Positions 53,179 through 62,290 are shown, counted from the first letter of the stretch. The stretch: 64,000 nt of DNA from Parahaliea mediterranea (GCF_003402235.1 NZ_QEWO01000001.1:620001-684000); one strand, 5' to 3'. The notes: generated by a model from the sequence alone, not told the origin. Numbers and translations: made by a program.

Positions 53179-53225
53179 GCCGGTAAACCGTGTGGCCTGT
53201 GGGAAAACGCCCGGGGAGAGAAAAC

Positions 53226-53870
53226 ATGGCCTTCACTCACTGGCTTTCGCTGTTCACCGTGTGCCTGCTGGGCGCCGTCTCCCCGGGCCCAAGCCTGGCG
53301 GTGGTGCTCGGCAACACCCTGCGCGAGGGACGCGCCGCCGGCATGGCGGCAGCGCTGGCCCACGGCGCGGGGGTAGGCTTGTACGGCCTGATCACGGTCA
53401 GCGGCCTGGCCGTGATGATGACCGGCTCGCCGCGCCTGTTTGCCGGCTTGCAGGTGCTGGGGGCCCTGTACCTGGTCTACCTCGGCCTGCGCGGGCTGCT
53501 GGCCAGCGCTGCCGGCCAGGCAGCGGCCGACGACCCCGCGGCCGCGGCGCCTCCCCGGGGCGGCAGCGCAAGCGCCGGCTTTCTGGTGGCCTTTCTCAAC
53601 CCCAAGCTGGCCATTTTCATGCTGGCCCTGTTCAGCCAGTTCCTGGGGCCGGACACCCACTGGGGCACCAAGGCCATCATGGTACTTACCGTAGGGCTGA
53701 CGGACGCCGCCTGGTACTGCCTGGTAGCGCTGCTGGCGTCCCGCCCCGGGGCGCTCGGGTGGCTGCGCCAGCGCGGCGCACTCATTGAGCGGGTGCTGGC
53801 CGTGGTGCTGGTGGTGTTGGGGTCGGTGGTGTTGCTGCGGGTGCTGGTGGCCCTTTCGACTCAGTCTTGA
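53226..53870 (+). CDS. LysE/RhtB-family exporter
   Basis: The 214-residue inner-membrane protein has about six transmembrane helices. It has the LysE family start 'FTVCLLGAVSPGPSLAVVLGNTLREGRAAGMAAALAHGAGVGLYG' and the later 'AGFLVAFLNPKLAIFMLALFSQF', the conserved 'NPK' motif. It exports amino acids or related compounds; the substrate is unknown. The ATG at 53226 is preceded by GGGGAGAG, and the 12 residues upstream in frame are rejected. Confidence 0.9.
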   Translation: MAFTHWLSLFTVCLLGAVSPGPSLAVVLGNTLREGRAAGMAAALAHGAGVGLYGLITVSGLAVMMTGSPRLFAGLQVLGALYLVYLGLRGLLASAAGQAAADDPAAAAPPRGGSASAGFLVAFLNPKLAIFMLALFSQFLGPDTHWGTKAIMVLTVGLTDAAWYCLVALLASRPGALGWLRQRGALIERVLAVVLVVLGSVVLLRVLVALSTQS

Positions 53871-53884
53871 GGCGTTTTCTGCAT

Positions 53885-53920
53885 GGGCTGGAGGCCCTTG
53901 CTGTTTGGGCTGGAGGCCCT
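53885..53920. repeat. Short direct repeat between convergent genes
   Basis: GGGCTGGAGGCCCT occurs at 53885-53898 and 53907-53920, between the LysE and DUF3301 stops. It has no clear role. Confidence 0.5.
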
Positions 53921-53929
53921 CTGGCGGGC

Positions 53930-54256
53930 TCAGTGCAGGGTGCGGTTGGGCTCGCTCACCACCACGGCCTGCAGCTGCTTGCCGAGCATGATGACAAAGC
54001 CCTGCTCGCGCACCACGCCGTCGAAGCTGTAGTCGAAGCGGTACTGGCGCCAGATTTTCCAGCGCCCACTGCCGTCGCGGCTTAAAGAGAGGCGGTTAAT
54101 GTGCACGGATTGGTCCAGCAGCTGGAAGTCGTCGCGCGCGCTGGCCCGCTCTACCGCCTGCACCGCCAGCTCCCGCACCCGGATGGAATCCAGAAAGTAG
54201 AGGCCGATGGCGCCGAACAGAAAGAGAACCAAGATTTCGCCGAGGCTGAGGTACAT
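53930..54256 (-). CDS. DUF3301 small membrane protein
   Basis: The 108-residue protein has an N-terminal helix ('LGEILVLFLFGAIGLYFLDSI') and then 'RELAVQAVERASARDDFQLLDQSVHINRLSLSRDGSGRWKIWRQYRFDYSFDG', the DUF3301 pattern. The family is conserved in gammaproteobacteria without a known function. The ATG at 54256 is taken; the longer frame adds a low-complexity stretch. Confidence 0.8.
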   Translation of the reverse strand: MYLSLGEILVLFLFGAIGLYFLDSIRVRELAVQAVERASARDDFQLLDQSVHINRLSLSRDGSGRWKIWRQYRFDYSFDGVVREQGFVIMLGKQLQAVVVSEPNRTLH

Positions 54257-54465
54257 CGCTGCGCGGACCGGAGTGAACTGAAACAGGGGTCGCAAGCATA
54301 CCCACCGCTCCGCTCCCGCGCCAGCGCTAGCGCCGGCGGCAGGCAAAATGCGAGCAACAGCCGAGCAAGTATCCAGCAAGCATCACGCCGGCCCCTTGCC
54401 CGAGCCGCGTTTTACACCTTCGCTATGCAAGTGTATTGTCAGCCCTCGCCCCGAAAGAGCCCGCC

Positions 54466-55137
54466 ATGTCACCGTCGCCCGCCAAAGTCACCGCCTCTGT
54501 CAAAGCCACCGCCCCTGTCAAAGACAGCATTACCAGCCGCGAACAGCAGCGCGAGCAAACCCGCCAACGCATTCTGCAGGCGGCCATACACTGTTTCACC
54601 CGCTCCGGTTTTGCGGCGGCGTCCATGTCCAGCATCGCCCAGGCGGCGGGGGTCAAGAAGGCGCTGGTGCAATACCATTTCACCACCAAGGACGCCCTGT
54701 GGCAGGCCGCGGCCACGCAATTGTGGGAGGAGCGCAACGCCCGGCTGGCGGAGTTCACCGAGAATCACGGCGGCCTGCCCATGGCCGAGCGCCTGCGCCC
54801 GGCCTTTACCACCCTGGTGGAATTTACCCGGGAGCGGCCCGAGTGGATGTGGATGATGTTCCACGAGGCCCAGGGCGACAGCCCCCGGGCGCGCTGGCTG
54901 CGCAGGCACTACCTGCAGCAGGACTACGCCATGGGGGAGCACTTTGTACGCGAATGCCAGCGGCTGGGGCTGATTCGCCAGGCGGACCCGCTACAACTGC
55001 TGCACCTGATTTCCGGCGCCCTTACCTACAACCTGCTGGTAGCGCCCCAAACCAAAGCCATTACCGGCACCAACCTCGCCACCGCCGAATCTATCGCCGG
55101 CCAGGTCGACCTGCTGCTTGGCATGCTGGCGCCCTGA
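54466..55137 (+). CDS. TetR-family regulator
   Basis: The 223-residue protein has a flexible 30-residue N-terminal extension and the TetR HTH 'TRQRILQAAIHCFTRSGFAAASMSSIAQAAGVKKALVQYHFTTKDALWQAA'. 'RPEWMWMMFHEAQGDSPRARWLRRHY' is seen in regulators of lipid and xenobiotic genes. A TTG ten codons upstream is an alternative start. It is divergent from the DUF3301 gene and convergent with the hydrolase. Target unknown. Confidence 0.88.
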   Translation: MSPSPAKVTASVKATAPVKDSITSREQQREQTRQRILQAAIHCFTRSGFAAASMSSIAQAAGVKKALVQYHFTTKDALWQAAATQLWEERNARLAEFTENHGGLPMAERLRPAFTTLVEFTRERPEWMWMMFHEAQGDSPRARWLRRHYLQQDYAMGEHFVRECQRLGLIRQADPLQLLHLISGALTYNLLVAPQTKAITGTNLATAESIAGQVDLLLGMLAP

Positions 55138-55143
55138 GCCCGG

Positions 55144-55950
55144 TCAGTCCGCCAGCAGAAAGCGGCGCACGGTGGCATTGAACAGGCGCGGCTGCTCGGC
55201 GTGCAGCCAGTGGCCGCAGCCCTGCAGCACCCGCAGGCTGGCATTGGGAAACAGCGCCTCGATAATCGGCCGGTGCGCCGGCAGGATGTAATCCGACAGT
55301 TCGCCCTTGATGAACAACACCGGCCTTGTAAAGGGCTCGCGCGTGGCCAGCTGTTGCCGCGCTGCCCCGTAATCCCGCAGCAGGCCCTCCAGATTGAAGC
55401 GCCAGCGATAGCGGCCGTCTTCGCCGCTGGCCAGGCTGAGCAGCAGGAACTGGCGCACCCCCGCCTCGCTGATGAAGCCGGCCATGATGGCTTCGGCGTC
55501 ACTGCGCGATGCCGGCGCCGCCGCAGCCACCGCCTGCAGGGCGGCGAAAATGGCGTCATGATGGGGCGGGTAATCCACCGGGGCGATGTCTGCCACCACC
55601 AGTTTGCCCACCGTATCCGGCGCATCCAGGGCGATGCGCATGGCCACCTTGCCGCCGAGCGAATGGCCCACAAAGTGGGCCCGCCCGATACCCTGCTGCT
55701 GTTGCCAGGCGCGAATGCCATCGGCCAGCGACGCCAGCGTCATCTGCGCCAGCCAGTCGGAGCGGCCGTGGTTGGGCAAATCCAGGCAGTGCACGCGAAA
55801 CTCGCCGCGCAGGGCCCGGGCCAGGGCGCCGAGGTTGTTGCCCATGCCGAACAGGCCGTGCAACAGAATGGCATCGGGCCCCTCGCCCTGGGTGGAAGAA
55901 TGGATGTGCAGACTCACCGCGCTGTGACCCCATCGAGTTTTTGCTACCAT
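55144..55950 (-). CDS. Alpha/beta-fold hydrolase (YbfF-like esterase)
   Basis: The 268-residue protein has the oxyanion segment 'AILLHGLFGMGNNLGALARAL', the nucleophile elbow 'FVGHSLGGKVAM' (GHSLG), an acid residue in 'VLFIKGELSDYI', and the catalytic His in 'GCGHWLHAEQP'. It resembles YbfF, an esterase acting on short acyl or acyl-CoA substrates. The ATG at 55950 is chosen; a GTG three codons upstream is possible. It is divergent from the lipoprotein gene. Confidence 0.88.
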   Translation of the reverse strand: MVAKTRWGHSAVSLHIHSSTQGEGPDAILLHGLFGMGNNLGALARALRGEFRVHCLDLPNHGRSDWLAQMTLASLADGIRAWQQQQGIGRAHFVGHSLGGKVAMRIALDAPDTVGKLVVADIAPVDYPPHHDAIFAALQAVAAAAPASRSDAEAIMAGFISEAGVRQFLLLSLASGEDGRYRWRFNLEGLLRDYGAARQQLATREPFTRPVLFIKGELSDYILPAHRPIIEALFPNASLRVLQGCGHWLHAEQPRLFNATVRRFLLAD

Positions 55951-55991
55951 GCGCGACACTATAACGGATCACGAACAGATCAGGAGTAAGC

Positions 55992-56780
55992 ATGCGTTTG
56001 TTCACCACCGCCGCCCGCCTTGGCGGCGCCCTGCTGCTGGCTATTGGCCTGTGGGCCTGCAGCAGCACACCGAGCTATAACCCCACCACCTTCCAGCCCG
56101 AGGTGGACGCCCCCGAGGCCTTCAAGTCAGTCAAGACGGTGATTATTCCCCACGTCAACCTGGGCCCGCCCTCGCGCAATTACCTGGAAGATGTAGCACC
56201 CCGCATTGACGGTCTGGTGACCACCTACCTGAAAAAGAACGGCTATAAAGTGCTGCCCCAGCGCGAGTTCCGCCAGCACTGGAACACCGCAGTGCGCGCC
56301 TTCGGTGACCCGGTGGACCCAACCACCGGCCGGGTGAACATGAAGAGCTTTGTGCAGATCATGAACAGCGTGCGCGACGAACTGCGCAAAACCAGCGACC
56401 TGGACGCCTTTGTGTTTACCGACATCGTCGAATTTGAAGTGCCCTTCAACGGCGGCCTGAAGCACCTGGCCCGCTGGGACGGCGTGACCCGCCGCCCCTC
56501 CCTGCAGGGGCCGGGAGACGGCGTGTCCGCGGACTTTGACTGGAACAAGAATGCCGCCGTTGCCTCGCTGCAGGTCAGCATCTACGACATGGACCTCAAG
56601 CGCCTGTTCGCCAGCCGCGGCGGCCTGGATGCCACCGACGCCATCGACACCCGCTCCGCCAGCGGCCGCTATGTGCGCCGCCGCAACGTGCTGGAGAACG
56701 AAGACTACCTGATGGAAGGGGTTCAACTGGCCTTCCATCCCTTCATCCAATGGGAAGACTGGCCGGGCAATCCCGACTGA
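55992..56780 (+). CDS. Hypothetical lipoprotein
   Basis: The 262-residue protein has a signal peptide with the lipobox 'LWAC' (Cys 23) followed by 'SSTPSYNPTTFQPEVDAPEAF'. The mature part ('VAPRIDGLVTTYLKKNGYKVLPQREFRQHWNTAV', 'LDAFVFTDIVEFEVPF', 'AAVASLQVSIYDMDLKRLFASRGGLDATD') resembles unannotated gammaproteobacterial lipoproteins with a GNA1162-like alpha/beta layout. AGGAG precedes the ATG. It may be co-transcribed with the transglycosylase 23 bp downstream. Confidence 0.75.
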   Translation: MRLFTTAARLGGALLLAIGLWACSSTPSYNPTTFQPEVDAPEAFKSVKTVIIPHVNLGPPSRNYLEDVAPRIDGLVTTYLKKNGYKVLPQREFRQHWNTAVRAFGDPVDPTTGRVNMKSFVQIMNSVRDELRKTSDLDAFVFTDIVEFEVPFNGGLKHLARWDGVTRRPSLQGPGDGVSADFDWNKNAAVASLQVSIYDMDLKRLFASRGGLDATDAIDTRSASGRYVRRRNVLENEDYLMEGVQLAFHPFIQWEDWPGNPD

Positions 56781-56803
56781 GGTTTTCAAGAGGTATCACC
56801 GAC

Positions 56804-58000
56804 ATGCCCGGCACTCACCTGCCCAACGCCCTGGCCCTGCTACTGGCGGCGCTGCCGCTGGCTGCCACCGCCAGCACCGATTTCAACAGCTGCCGCAGCC
56901 GGCTGGCGGAATACGCCATTGCCGAAGGGGTTCCCGCCGATCTGGTGAACGCCACCATGCCCTCCCTGCAGGAGCAGAAGCGGGTGGTGGCGCTGGATCG
57001 CAAACAGCCCGAGTTCATGCAGACCTTCGCCAGCTATGTGGACCAGCGGGTCAGCGAGCAGCGGGTGCGCCGCGGGCAGGCCCTGCTGGCCGAGCACAGC
57101 GACTTTCTGGCTACCCTGCAGGATCGCTTTGGCGTGCCCTCGCGCTATCTGGTGGCCTTCTGGGGGCTGGAAACCAACTACGGCGGCTACCTGGGCAAAA
57201 TGCCCACGCTGGATTCGCTGGCCACCCTGGCCTGCGACCCACGCCGGGCTGACTTCTTCTCGACCGAATTCGTCAATGCCCTGAAGCTGCTGCAGCGGGA
57301 ATCATTGCAGCCGTCGGATATGGTGGGCTCCTGGGCCGGGGCGGTTGGCCACACCCAGTTCATGCCCTCCACCTACCTGCAGTACGCCATTGACGGCGAC
57401 GGTGACGGCCAGGTGAACCTGTGGCGCAGCGAGCGCGATGCCCTGGCCTCTGCCGCCAACTTTCTGAGCGGCCTGGGCTGGACGCCGGGGCTGCGCTGGG
57501 GCCGCCAGGTCCGGCTGCCCGGCGGCTTTGATGTGAGCACCGCGGGCAAGGAGCGCCCCGCCACGCTGGCCACCTGGCGCGAGCGCGGGCTGACCACCCT
57601 CAGCGGCACCGCCCTGCCGCGGGCAGACCTGCAGGCAGCGCTGCTGCTGCCCTCCGGCCACAGCGGCCCGGCCTTTCTGGTCTACGACAACTTTGACGTG
57701 GTGATGCGCTGGAACAATTCGCAGAGCTACGCCCTGTCGGTGGGCCTGCTGGCAGACCGCCTGGCGGGCGCCCCGGCCGGCTACTATGGCAACGGCGAGA
57801 CCGACCCGGTCAGCATCGCCGAGTTGCGCCAGGCCCAGGAGGCCCTGCAGGCGGCGGGCTACGACCCGGGCACGCCGGATGGCATCTTAGGCAGCCGCAC
57901 CCGCGCCGCCCTGCGCGACTTCCAGCTGTCAGCCCAGCTGCCGGCGGATGGCTACCCGGACCGGATAACGCTGAAGCGCCTGCTGGCGGCCTCGCCCTGA
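56804..58000 (+). CDS. Lytic murein transglycosylase (MltB type, with peptidoglycan-binding domain)
   Basis: The 398-residue periplasmic enzyme has a signal peptide (to about 'ATA'). An SLT_2/MltB domain follows, with the catalytic Glu in 'LVAFWGLETNYGG', 'LDSLATLACDPRR', 'GSWAGAVGHTQFMPSTYLQYAIDGDGDG' and 'NWNNSQSYAL'-like spacing. It ends with a PG_binding_1 domain ('LQAAGYDPGTPDGILGSRTRAALRDFQ'). It cuts glycan strands to 1,6-anhydro ends. The start follows AAGAGGT. Confidence 0.92.
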   Translation: MPGTHLPNALALLLAALPLAATASTDFNSCRSRLAEYAIAEGVPADLVNATMPSLQEQKRVVALDRKQPEFMQTFASYVDQRVSEQRVRRGQALLAEHSDFLATLQDRFGVPSRYLVAFWGLETNYGGYLGKMPTLDSLATLACDPRRADFFSTEFVNALKLLQRESLQPSDMVGSWAGAVGHTQFMPSTYLQYAIDGDGDGQVNLWRSERDALASAANFLSGLGWTPGLRWGRQVRLPGGFDVSTAGKERPATLATWRERGLTTLSGTALPRADLQAALLLPSGHSGPAFLVYDNFDVVMRWNNSQSYALSVGLLADRLAGAPAGYYGNGETDPVSIAELRQAQEALQAAGYDPGTPDGILGSRTRAALRDFQLSAQLPADGYPDRITLKRLLAASP

Positions 58001-58010
58001 CCTGAAGGGT

Positions 58011-59012
58011 TCAGGCCGCCAGTGCCTCCAGAGCGCGCTGGATGCACCACATGGCGGACAAACAGCCCAACAGATACACCGGGAAGGCCGCCAGGCGCGC
58101 GGCACTGTCGCCCAGGGGGCGGCGCACAAACAGCCAGATCACCAGCACCAGCAGGATGAAGGCGATCTGGCCGACCTCGATACCCACGTTGAAGAACAGC
58201 AGGGCCAGCGGCACGTTGGCCTGGGGCAGGCCGGTGGCCGCCAGGGCGCCGGCAAAACCCATGCCGTGCAACAGGCCAAAACCGCCGGCCAGCCACCAGG
58301 GATAGCGTTTAACCAGGCCATCGCCGCGGGTCAGCTCCACTGCCAGCACAAAGATGCTGACGGCGATGGCGAATTCCACCAATTCCACCGGGTAATTGAT
58401 GTAGCCCAGTGCCGCCAGCGACAGGGTGATGCTGTGCCCCACGGTGAAGGCGGTGATGGTCCACAGCAGGCGCTTGCCACCGCCCACCAGCAGAATCAGC
58501 CCGAACACGAACAACAGGTGATCGATGCCGCCCCAGATGTGCTCGATGCCAAGCACGGTGTAGTCGCTCATGACCTTGCCGGCTCCGGGCTCTGCGGGCA
58601 CCTGGTAGTCGGGCGCTTCGGCGGTCAGCACCTGCTGGTAATAGCGGCCGTCCTGCAAGGTCAGCATGAACATGCCGGTGGCCTGGTTGGGGCCCATGCC
58701 GTCAATACCCAGGCGCTGCCCCACCAGCCCCGCCTCACCCAGGGCCGAGCAGTCCAGCAACAGGGTAGTGACCTGGCCGGTGCCCTCCAGTTGCGGCGGG
58801 GGCGCTTGGATGACGGTGCAGGCGTCTGGCCACAGGGGCCGCATGGGCACCGGGCTGGTTGCCTGCACCGGGGTTTTCCACACTAGGTTGTAACGCCCCT
58901 GCCCCACTTCCGTCACCTGCAGCAGCGACGGCGCAAAACGGTGAGCCTGGGCCGGCAGCGCGGCGCCGGCAAACACCAGCAGCAATAAACACAGTTTCAG
59001 CAGATGGCTCAT
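58011..59012 (-). CDS. HupE/UreJ-family membrane protein
   Basis: The 333-residue protein has a signal peptide ('LPAQAHRF'), a periplasmic domain of about 130 residues, and a C-terminal HupE/UreJ_2 membrane domain beginning 'YTVLGIEHIWGGIDHLLFVFGLILLVGG', with 'TAFTVGHSITLSLAALG' and 'GFGLLHGMGFAGAL'. The His/Asp in 'GIDHLLF', 'VGHS' and 'LLHGMGFA' are typical metal-transport residues; nickel or cobalt is suggested for relatives. It overlaps the parvulin stop by 4 bp. Confidence 0.88.
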   Translation of the reverse strand: MSHLLKLCLLLLVFAGAALPAQAHRFAPSLLQVTEVGQGRYNLVWKTPVQATSPVPMRPLWPDACTVIQAPPPQLEGTGQVTTLLLDCSALGEAGLVGQRLGIDGMGPNQATGMFMLTLQDGRYYQQVLTAEAPDYQVPAEPGAGKVMSDYTVLGIEHIWGGIDHLLFVFGLILLVGGGKRLLWTITAFTVGHSITLSLAALGYINYPVELVEFAIAVSIFVLAVELTRGDGLVKRYPWWLAGGFGLLHGMGFAGALAATGLPQANVPLALLFFNVGIEVGQIAFILLVLVIWLFVRRPLGDSAARLAAFPVYLLGCLSAMWCIQRALEALAA

Positions 59013-59944
59013 GTGCGGCGTACCTCGTATTGCTCGCGCAGCTCGGCGATGGCCGCCGCCAGGGCCTCGGCCCGGTGGCGGGAGAACAGGTCGCGCTCAA
59101 GCTGCGGGCGCACCTCCTCCAGGGTCGCGTCGCGGGCCGGCTCAATGGATTCAACCCACACGTAATGCAAACCGTAGGTGGAGCGCAGTGGCCCCACCCA
59201 CTGCCCGGGCGCCGGATGGGCCTGCTCCAGGTTCATCACAAAGGCGGCGCCAAAATTGCGCGCCAGCTGGTCCGGCGTCTGGGCGCGAAACACATACCCG
59301 GGCAGGAAGGGCGAACTGAGCTGGCGCGCCTCGGCCGCGCCCAGCCCCTCGCGCTGGATTTGCTCGATCACCCCGGCAACCTCGCCCTCCCGCTCGCGGC
59401 TGAAGTACAGCTGCTCGATGGAGTAGCGCGGCGGGCGCCGTAGCTCGTCGCCCCGCGCCTCGAATTCAGCGGCAATTTGCGCCTCGGTCACCGGCTGCGG
59501 CGGCCTGGCGGACAGCAGCAGTTGCTCCATCACCTGGATCAGGCGGCGCTTGATCACTTCGTCACCCAGGTGCAGGCGCATGTCCAGCGCCTGCTGGTAA
59601 CGATCCTGGTCAGAAAGGCCCTGCCCCATGCCCAGAAAATCCAGGTTGCGCAGCAGGCGCTGGTAGACCACCTGATCGTACAGGTGCAACTCCATCGACA
59701 GGGCGCGCTGGAACAGCATGTCGCGATCCAGCTCCTGGCTGATCATGCCCTGCAGCTGCTCGTCGCTGGCCGGCTGCCCGGCCACGGCCAGCCACTGCTG
59801 GCGCAGGTTATCGACACGGGCCTCGGACAACGGGCCCACCACCGGTTTGGGTTCCGGGAAGGCCCAGCTCTGCAGTTTGAACAGCGCCAGGCCAATCAGG
59901 ATAAAGTGCAGCCACGGCTGCCGCAGCCATGCGGGTAATGACAT
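59009..59944 (-). CDS. Membrane-anchored parvulin-type peptidyl-prolyl isomerase
   Basis: The 311-residue protein has one N-terminal transmembrane helix ('WLHFILIGLALFKLQSWAF'), a SurA-like helical chaperone region, and a rotamase segment 'FGAAFVMNLEQAHPAPGQWVGPLRSTYGLHYVWVESIEPARDATLEEVRPQLERDL'. It probably folds exported proteins, perhaps the HupE partner encoded next to it. The longer frame from 60475 covers the crotonase gene and is rejected. Confidence 0.88.
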   Translation of the reverse strand: MSLPAWLRQPWLHFILIGLALFKLQSWAFPEPKPVVGPLSEARVDNLRQQWLAVAGQPASDEQLQGMISQELDRDMLFQRALSMELHLYDQVVYQRLLRNLDFLGMGQGLSDQDRYQQALDMRLHLGDEVIKRRLIQVMEQLLLSARPPQPVTEAQIAAEFEARGDELRRPPRYSIEQLYFSREREGEVAGVIEQIQREGLGAAEARQLSSPFLPGYVFRAQTPDQLARNFGAAFVMNLEQAHPAPGQWVGPLRSTYGLHYVWVESIEPARDATLEEVRPQLERDLFSRHRAEALAAAIAELREQYEVRRT

Positions 59945-59976
59945 AGGGTGAAGTCGCCTTGCCGGGGAATGGAAGC

Positions 59977-60789
59977 CTAGTCGTCGTACTCGGCGGTGGT
60001 TTTCTGGGCCTGGGCGGTGATGCCGGCGCCCAGGTCCACCTGGCTCAGCATGCCGGCGTTCCAGGTGGCAATGTAGTTGAGGCCATCGGCCACGGAATGG
60101 TCCCGGGCGTACACCAGCATCTCCTTGCTGCCACGAATGGCCAGCGGCGTTTTGGCGGCGATACTCTGGGCAATCTCCCGCACACCGGCGTAGAGTGCCT
60201 CGCGGTCCTCGAACACGCGGTTGGCAAAGCCCAGCCGGCAGGCTTCCTCGGCATCCATGGTGCGCCCGGTGTAGGCCAGCTCGCGCACCACGCCCTGGGG
60301 AATCAGGTGGGGCAGGCGCTGCAGGGTGCCCACGTCGGCGGTCATGCCAATGTCGATCTCGCGGATGGAGAAGTGAGCATCCGCGCTCACATAACGCATG
60401 TCGCAGCAGCAGGTCAGGTCTACCCCGCCGCCAATGCAGGTGTTGTGGATCGCGGCCAGCACTGGCTTGCGGCACTTCTCGATGGCGCTCAGGTTGTCCT
60501 GCATGCGCAGTACCGTGCGGCGAAACTGCTCTGAGCGCCGCGCAGGGTCGGCGTGATCGGAAATCACCTCGCCGAACATGCCAAGGTCAATACCCGCGCA
60601 AAAGTGCTTGCCATTGCCGCTGAGGATCACAACCCGCACACCAGGCTCGGCATCCAGCCATTCAAAGCACTCCTGCAGCTCCCGCCACATGGGGGTGTTC
60701 ATGGCATTGGCCCGGTCCGTCCGGTTCAGGGCCACGGTGGCGATTTTGTCTTCAATGCTGAGGCTTAAGGTTTCGTACTGGGGGGGCAT
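59977..60789 (-). CDS. Crotonase/enoyl-CoA hydratase family protein
   Basis: The 270-residue protein has 'RANAMNTPMWRELQECFEWL', the oxyanion-hole 'GKHFCAGIDL' and 'IHNTCIGGGVDLTCCCDMRYVSADAHFSIREIDIGMTADVGTLQRLPHLI'. The last matches delta3,5-delta2,4-dienoyl-CoA isomerases, with acidic residues in 'REIDIGMTADVG'. A beta-oxidation isomerase of unsaturated acyl-CoAs is therefore more likely than a hydratase. It is on its own transcription unit or with the nitroreductase upstream. Confidence 0.85.
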   Translation of the reverse strand: MPPQYETLSLSIEDKIATVALNRTDRANAMNTPMWRELQECFEWLDAEPGVRVVILSGNGKHFCAGIDLGMFGEVISDHADPARRSEQFRRTVLRMQDNLSAIEKCRKPVLAAIHNTCIGGGVDLTCCCDMRYVSADAHFSIREIDIGMTADVGTLQRLPHLIPQGVVRELAYTGRTMDAEEACRLGFANRVFEDREALYAGVREIAQSIAAKTPLAIRGSKEMLVYARDHSVADGLNYIATWNAGMLSQVDLGAGITAQAQKTTAEYDD

Positions 60790-60843
60790 GTTGTTATCTC
60801 TCTTGCTATCAAACAGGTGGATGTCGGGTGGCGGCGCGGGCGG

Positions 60844-61401
60844 TTACCACGGGCTCAGGAAGTCGTCGGGCTCCAGGGCCGGCAGGTTCTTGGCCGGCGC
60901 CGCGCGGCTGCCAAGGTAGAGAAAGCCGGTGATTTCCTCGCCGCTGGCCAGCCCCAGGGCCTGGAAGACCCGGGGGTCGAAGGCCGCATCGCCAGTGCGC
61001 CACACCCCGGCGTAACCCAGGGCCTCGGCGGCCAGCAGAATGCCGTGGGCGGCACAGCCCGCCGACAGGCGCTGTTCCACCGCCGGCACCTTGGGGTGTT
61101 CGCTGATACGGGCCACCACCACCAGCAGCAGCGGCGCCCGCAGGGGGGCGTTGCGCGCCTTGTCACGGGCGGCCGGGTCGGCGTCGGGCTTGCGCTGCAG
61201 CAGGCACTGCTCCAGCACCTCGCCAAAGGCCGCCCGGCGCTCGCCCTCGATACGGATAAACCGCCAGGGATTCAGCCAGCAGTGATCGGGCGCGCGCAGG
61301 GCGGCGCGCACCATTTCCCTGAGTTCGCCAGGTCCGGGGGCAGGCTCGGTCAGGCGCGGCGCGGAGTTGCGCTGTTGCAGAAAGGTCAGAACGTCGGACA
61401 T
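60844..61401 (-). CDS. Nitroreductase family protein (YdjA-like)
   Basis: The 185-residue flavoprotein has 'MSDVLTFLQQRNSAPRLTEPAPG', 'RAALRAPDHCWLNPWRFIRIEGERR', 'QRLSAGCAAHGILLAAEALGYAGVWRTGDAA' and 'ITGFLYLGSRA', the short YdjA-type NAD(P)H:FMN oxidoreductase pattern. The ATG at 61401 matches the family start; 15 upstream residues are rejected. Confidence 0.9.
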   Translation of the reverse strand: MSDVLTFLQQRNSAPRLTEPAPGPGELREMVRAALRAPDHCWLNPWRFIRIEGERRAAFGEVLEQCLLQRKPDADPAARDKARNAPLRAPLLLVVVARISEHPKVPAVEQRLSAGCAAHGILLAAEALGYAGVWRTGDAAFDPRVFQALGLASGEEITGFLYLGSRAAPAKNLPALEPDDFLSPW

Positions 61402-61486
61402 GGCATCAGGCTGGGTCAGGGTGGCAACTGGCGGTCGGGCAAACAAAGGGTGGCATCATAGCAGCTAACGTCGGCGCCGGGCGCAT

Positions 61487-62290
61487 TCAGTCGGCCCCCA
61501 CCAGCAGATTCATAAAGCCGGCGTCCCCGGGGCAGGCATCGACGTTGTCGCACCACAGGGCCAGCTCGGCGGCGCTGGAGCGCACCAGGCGGTGCTCGAT
61601 ATGGTCCACAATCCACAGCGGCTGCCCCAGCCCGGCCAGCAGCTCCACCAGGGCGCGGCCGCTATGGCCTGCCTGGCGCAGGGACAGGGGCGTCAGCTCG
61701 ATGAGGATGCGCGGCACCGCGGGCAGGCGCTGCAGCAGGGGCAGCAGGCCGCGCATCACGGCGTATTCGTAGCCTTGGGTATCGACCTTGAGCATGGCTA
61801 TGCCCTCAACACGCTGCCCCAGCCAGGCGCCGCCATCGAGCAACGTGACCGGCACGCTGGCGCGCCCCTGCCCCACATCGAACAGCTGGTGGTCGCCCAG
61901 ATTGTCGCAGCTCAGGTGCAGGCGCGCCGCGCCATCGGCGTCGGCCAGGCCGGCCTGCACCGCCGTCACCCGTTCCGCGCAGTCGTTGCGCCGGGTGTTG
62001 TCCTGCAGCAGGGCAAAATTGGCCGGGTCTGGCTCGAAGGCAAACACCCTGCCGCCGGGGCCAACGCAGTGGGCTGCCAGCACGGTGAAGTAGCCGAGGT
62101 TGGCACCCACATCCACAAACACATCGCCGGGCTTGAGAAAGCGCTGCACGAGCTGGGTTTCAAAAGGCTCCCAGATGCCCGCTTCCAGCAGCTGGCGGGA
62201 GACATGACGGTCGCCCTCGCCATGCACCCGCAGGGTCAGCTCGCCGGCCACGCCCGGCACGCGCAGCGGCGCCAGCACTTCAGGGGGCAT
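61487..62290 (-). CDS. FkbM-family methyltransferase
   Basis: The 267-residue SAM-dependent methyltransferase has motif I 'VFVDVGANLGYFTVLAA' (about residues 57-73), an acidic loop 'VFAFEPDP', and 'GIAMLKVDTQGYEYAVMRG', the FkbM hallmark. Such enzymes O-methylate sugars or small molecules. The start overlaps the AraC regulator stop by 11 bp, so the two are translationally coupled and probably functionally linked. Confidence 0.9.
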   Translation of the reverse strand: MPPEVLAPLRVPGVAGELTLRVHGEGDRHVSRQLLEAGIWEPFETQLVQRFLKPGDVFVDVGANLGYFTVLAAHCVGPGGRVFAFEPDPANFALLQDNTRRNDCAERVTAVQAGLADADGAARLHLSCDNLGDHQLFDVGQGRASVPVTLLDGGAWLGQRVEGIAMLKVDTQGYEYAVMRGLLPLLQRLPAVPRILIELTPLSLRQAGHSGRALVELLAGLGQPLWIVDHIEHRLVRSSAAELALWCDNVDACPGDAGFMNLLVGAD

